Below, one piece after another: positions 63,511-64,000 of a stretch of DNA of 64,000 nt (positions are counted from its first letter, which is position 1; every line of letters starts with the position of its first letter). Below the pieces are notes generated by a model that saw only the letters and a list, made by a program, of their open reading frames with translations, ran no database searches and was not told the DNA's origin. The translations under genes were made by a program, and so were the position numbers. The stretch comes from Candidatus Nitronereus thalassa (GTDB lineage: Bacteria; Nitrospirota; Nitrospiria; Nitrospirales; UBA8639), in NCBI RefSeq assembly GCF_032191465.1, contig NZ_JAQOUE010000001.1, positions 1,178,001 through 1,242,000 of the forward strand. The letters are read 5' to 3'.

Positions 63511-64000
63511 ATGCCACACCCCCCGTTAAATCACATTTCGCTTATTGCCGATCCCATTCATCAGTACATTCAATTCACCGTTCCACTCGAAAAGACAGGG
63601 TCCAGCGAAACCACGGAAAAGGATCTCATCGATTCTCCCTGGCTCCAACGACTTCGTTACATCTATCAATTACAAAGCGCTCGATGGGTCTATCCTTCGG
63701 CAGAGCATAGCCGGTTCCAACATTCGCTGGGAGCCATGCATTTGGCAGGACGGTATGCCAAGCATATTTATCCCACCTTGGCCCAGATCGTCCGGGACGT
63801 TCCCTCACTCCCCTATATTGAAGAACTTCTCAGAGTCACCGCGCTCGTCCACGATATTGGGCACGGACCGTTTTGCCATTTTTTTGATCACCATTTTCTT
63901 AAACACTACAATTTATCCCACGAACAAGTTGGACAATCGATTATTCGTCATGAGCTTGGTTCAATCATAAAAAAATTAACACGGAGTCCCTCCGGTGCCT
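63511..64000 (+). CDS. HD-domain phosphohydrolase (partial, runs off the window)
   Basis: At least 163 residues, open to the window end. It begins MPHPPLNHISLIADPIHQYI, then a first HD His in RFQHSLGAMHLAG (~71), and the HD pair in LVHDIGHGPFCHFFDHHF (~120). This pattern is that of dGTPase/YwfO-like HD enzymes, which hydrolyse nucleotides. The ATG at 63511 is 53 bases past the DUF2062 stop; its ribosome-binding site is weak. The end lies beyond this window. Confidence 0.85.
   Translation, partial: MPHPPLNHISLIADPIHQYIQFTVPLEKTGSSETTEKDLIDSPWLQRLRYIYQLQSARWVYPSAEHSRFQHSLGAMHLAGRYAKHIYPTLAQIVRDVPSLPYIEELLRVTALVHDIGHGPFCHFFDHHFLKHYNLSHEQVGQSIIRHELGSIIKKLTRSPSGA

Noticed and set aside
1-64000. 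CRISPR array, prophage or insertion sequence
   Set aside because: No regularly spaced repeat series, cas gene, capsid, integrase or transposase is visible.

Overview
The window reads as chromosomal DNA of a Gram-negative bacterium with about 50% GC by eye. It carries lipid A and inner-core genes, BamA, and a two-domain copper nitrite reductase behind a Crp/Fnr regulator. Gene content and gene style (glgB/glgC/treY, a GldAFG-like transporter, LpxI instead of LpxH, many GT4/GT9 transferases) fit a Nitrospira-type nitrite oxidiser, perhaps one of the lower-GC marine lineages. That assignment is inference from gene content; no rRNA gene or other phylogenetic marker was tested.

Layout. (1) 1-1436: a MNT/HEPN toxin-antitoxin pair lies between two direct copies of a ~297 bp unit made of a hairpin-rich intergenic element plus the 3' end of glgB. 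(2) 1334-8839: glycogen and trehalose genes (glgB; LapA-like protein, glgC, treY) and two small membrane proteins. (3) 8883-14155: a minus-strand group with a GT81-like glucosyl-3-phosphoglycerate synthase, a small mechanosensitive-type membrane protein, a GT78-like mannosylglycerate-synthase relative and a GT5 glycogen-synthase-like protein; this looks like an osmolyte/storage-sugar module. (4) 14363-20491: a Pal-like lipoprotein, then a four-gene GldA/GldF/GldG/DUF4340 ABC system. (5) 20602-24886: a tiny lipoprotein, Crp/Fnr regulator, nirK, cupin, DsbA-like thioredoxin and tRNA-Ser(GCT). (6) 25069-36908: an orphan protein and a mixed-orientation surface-glycan region with two SGNH hydrolases, an FkbM methyltransferase, several glycosyltransferases and a B12-radical-SAM enzyme.

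(7) 37043-58898 is an uninterrupted minus-strand run of 20 genes, reading bamA, ompH-like, fabZ, lpxA, lpxI, Gfo/Idh oxidoreductase, lpxB, msbA, DUF374 acyltransferase (frameshifted at an A9 tract), waaA, lpxK, waaF, gmhB, waaC, then six core glycosyltransferases. It takes lipid A from UDP-GlcNAc acylation through Kdo and heptose addition to flipping and outer-core assembly; lpxD, lpxC, gmhA and hldE are not in the window. (8) 59380-64000: lon, thiL, a DUF2062 protein and the start of an HD-domain hydrolase that runs off the end.

The observations most worth following are the toxin-antitoxin pair framed by glgB-tail repeats with covarying hairpins, the A9 frameshift in the acyltransferase, the two-glycosyltransferase/channel osmolyte module, the GT9/zinc-ribbon/methyltransferase-like fusion, and the Gfo/Idh gene embedded in the lipid A operon. 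I found no CRISPR array, phage, integrase or transposase.
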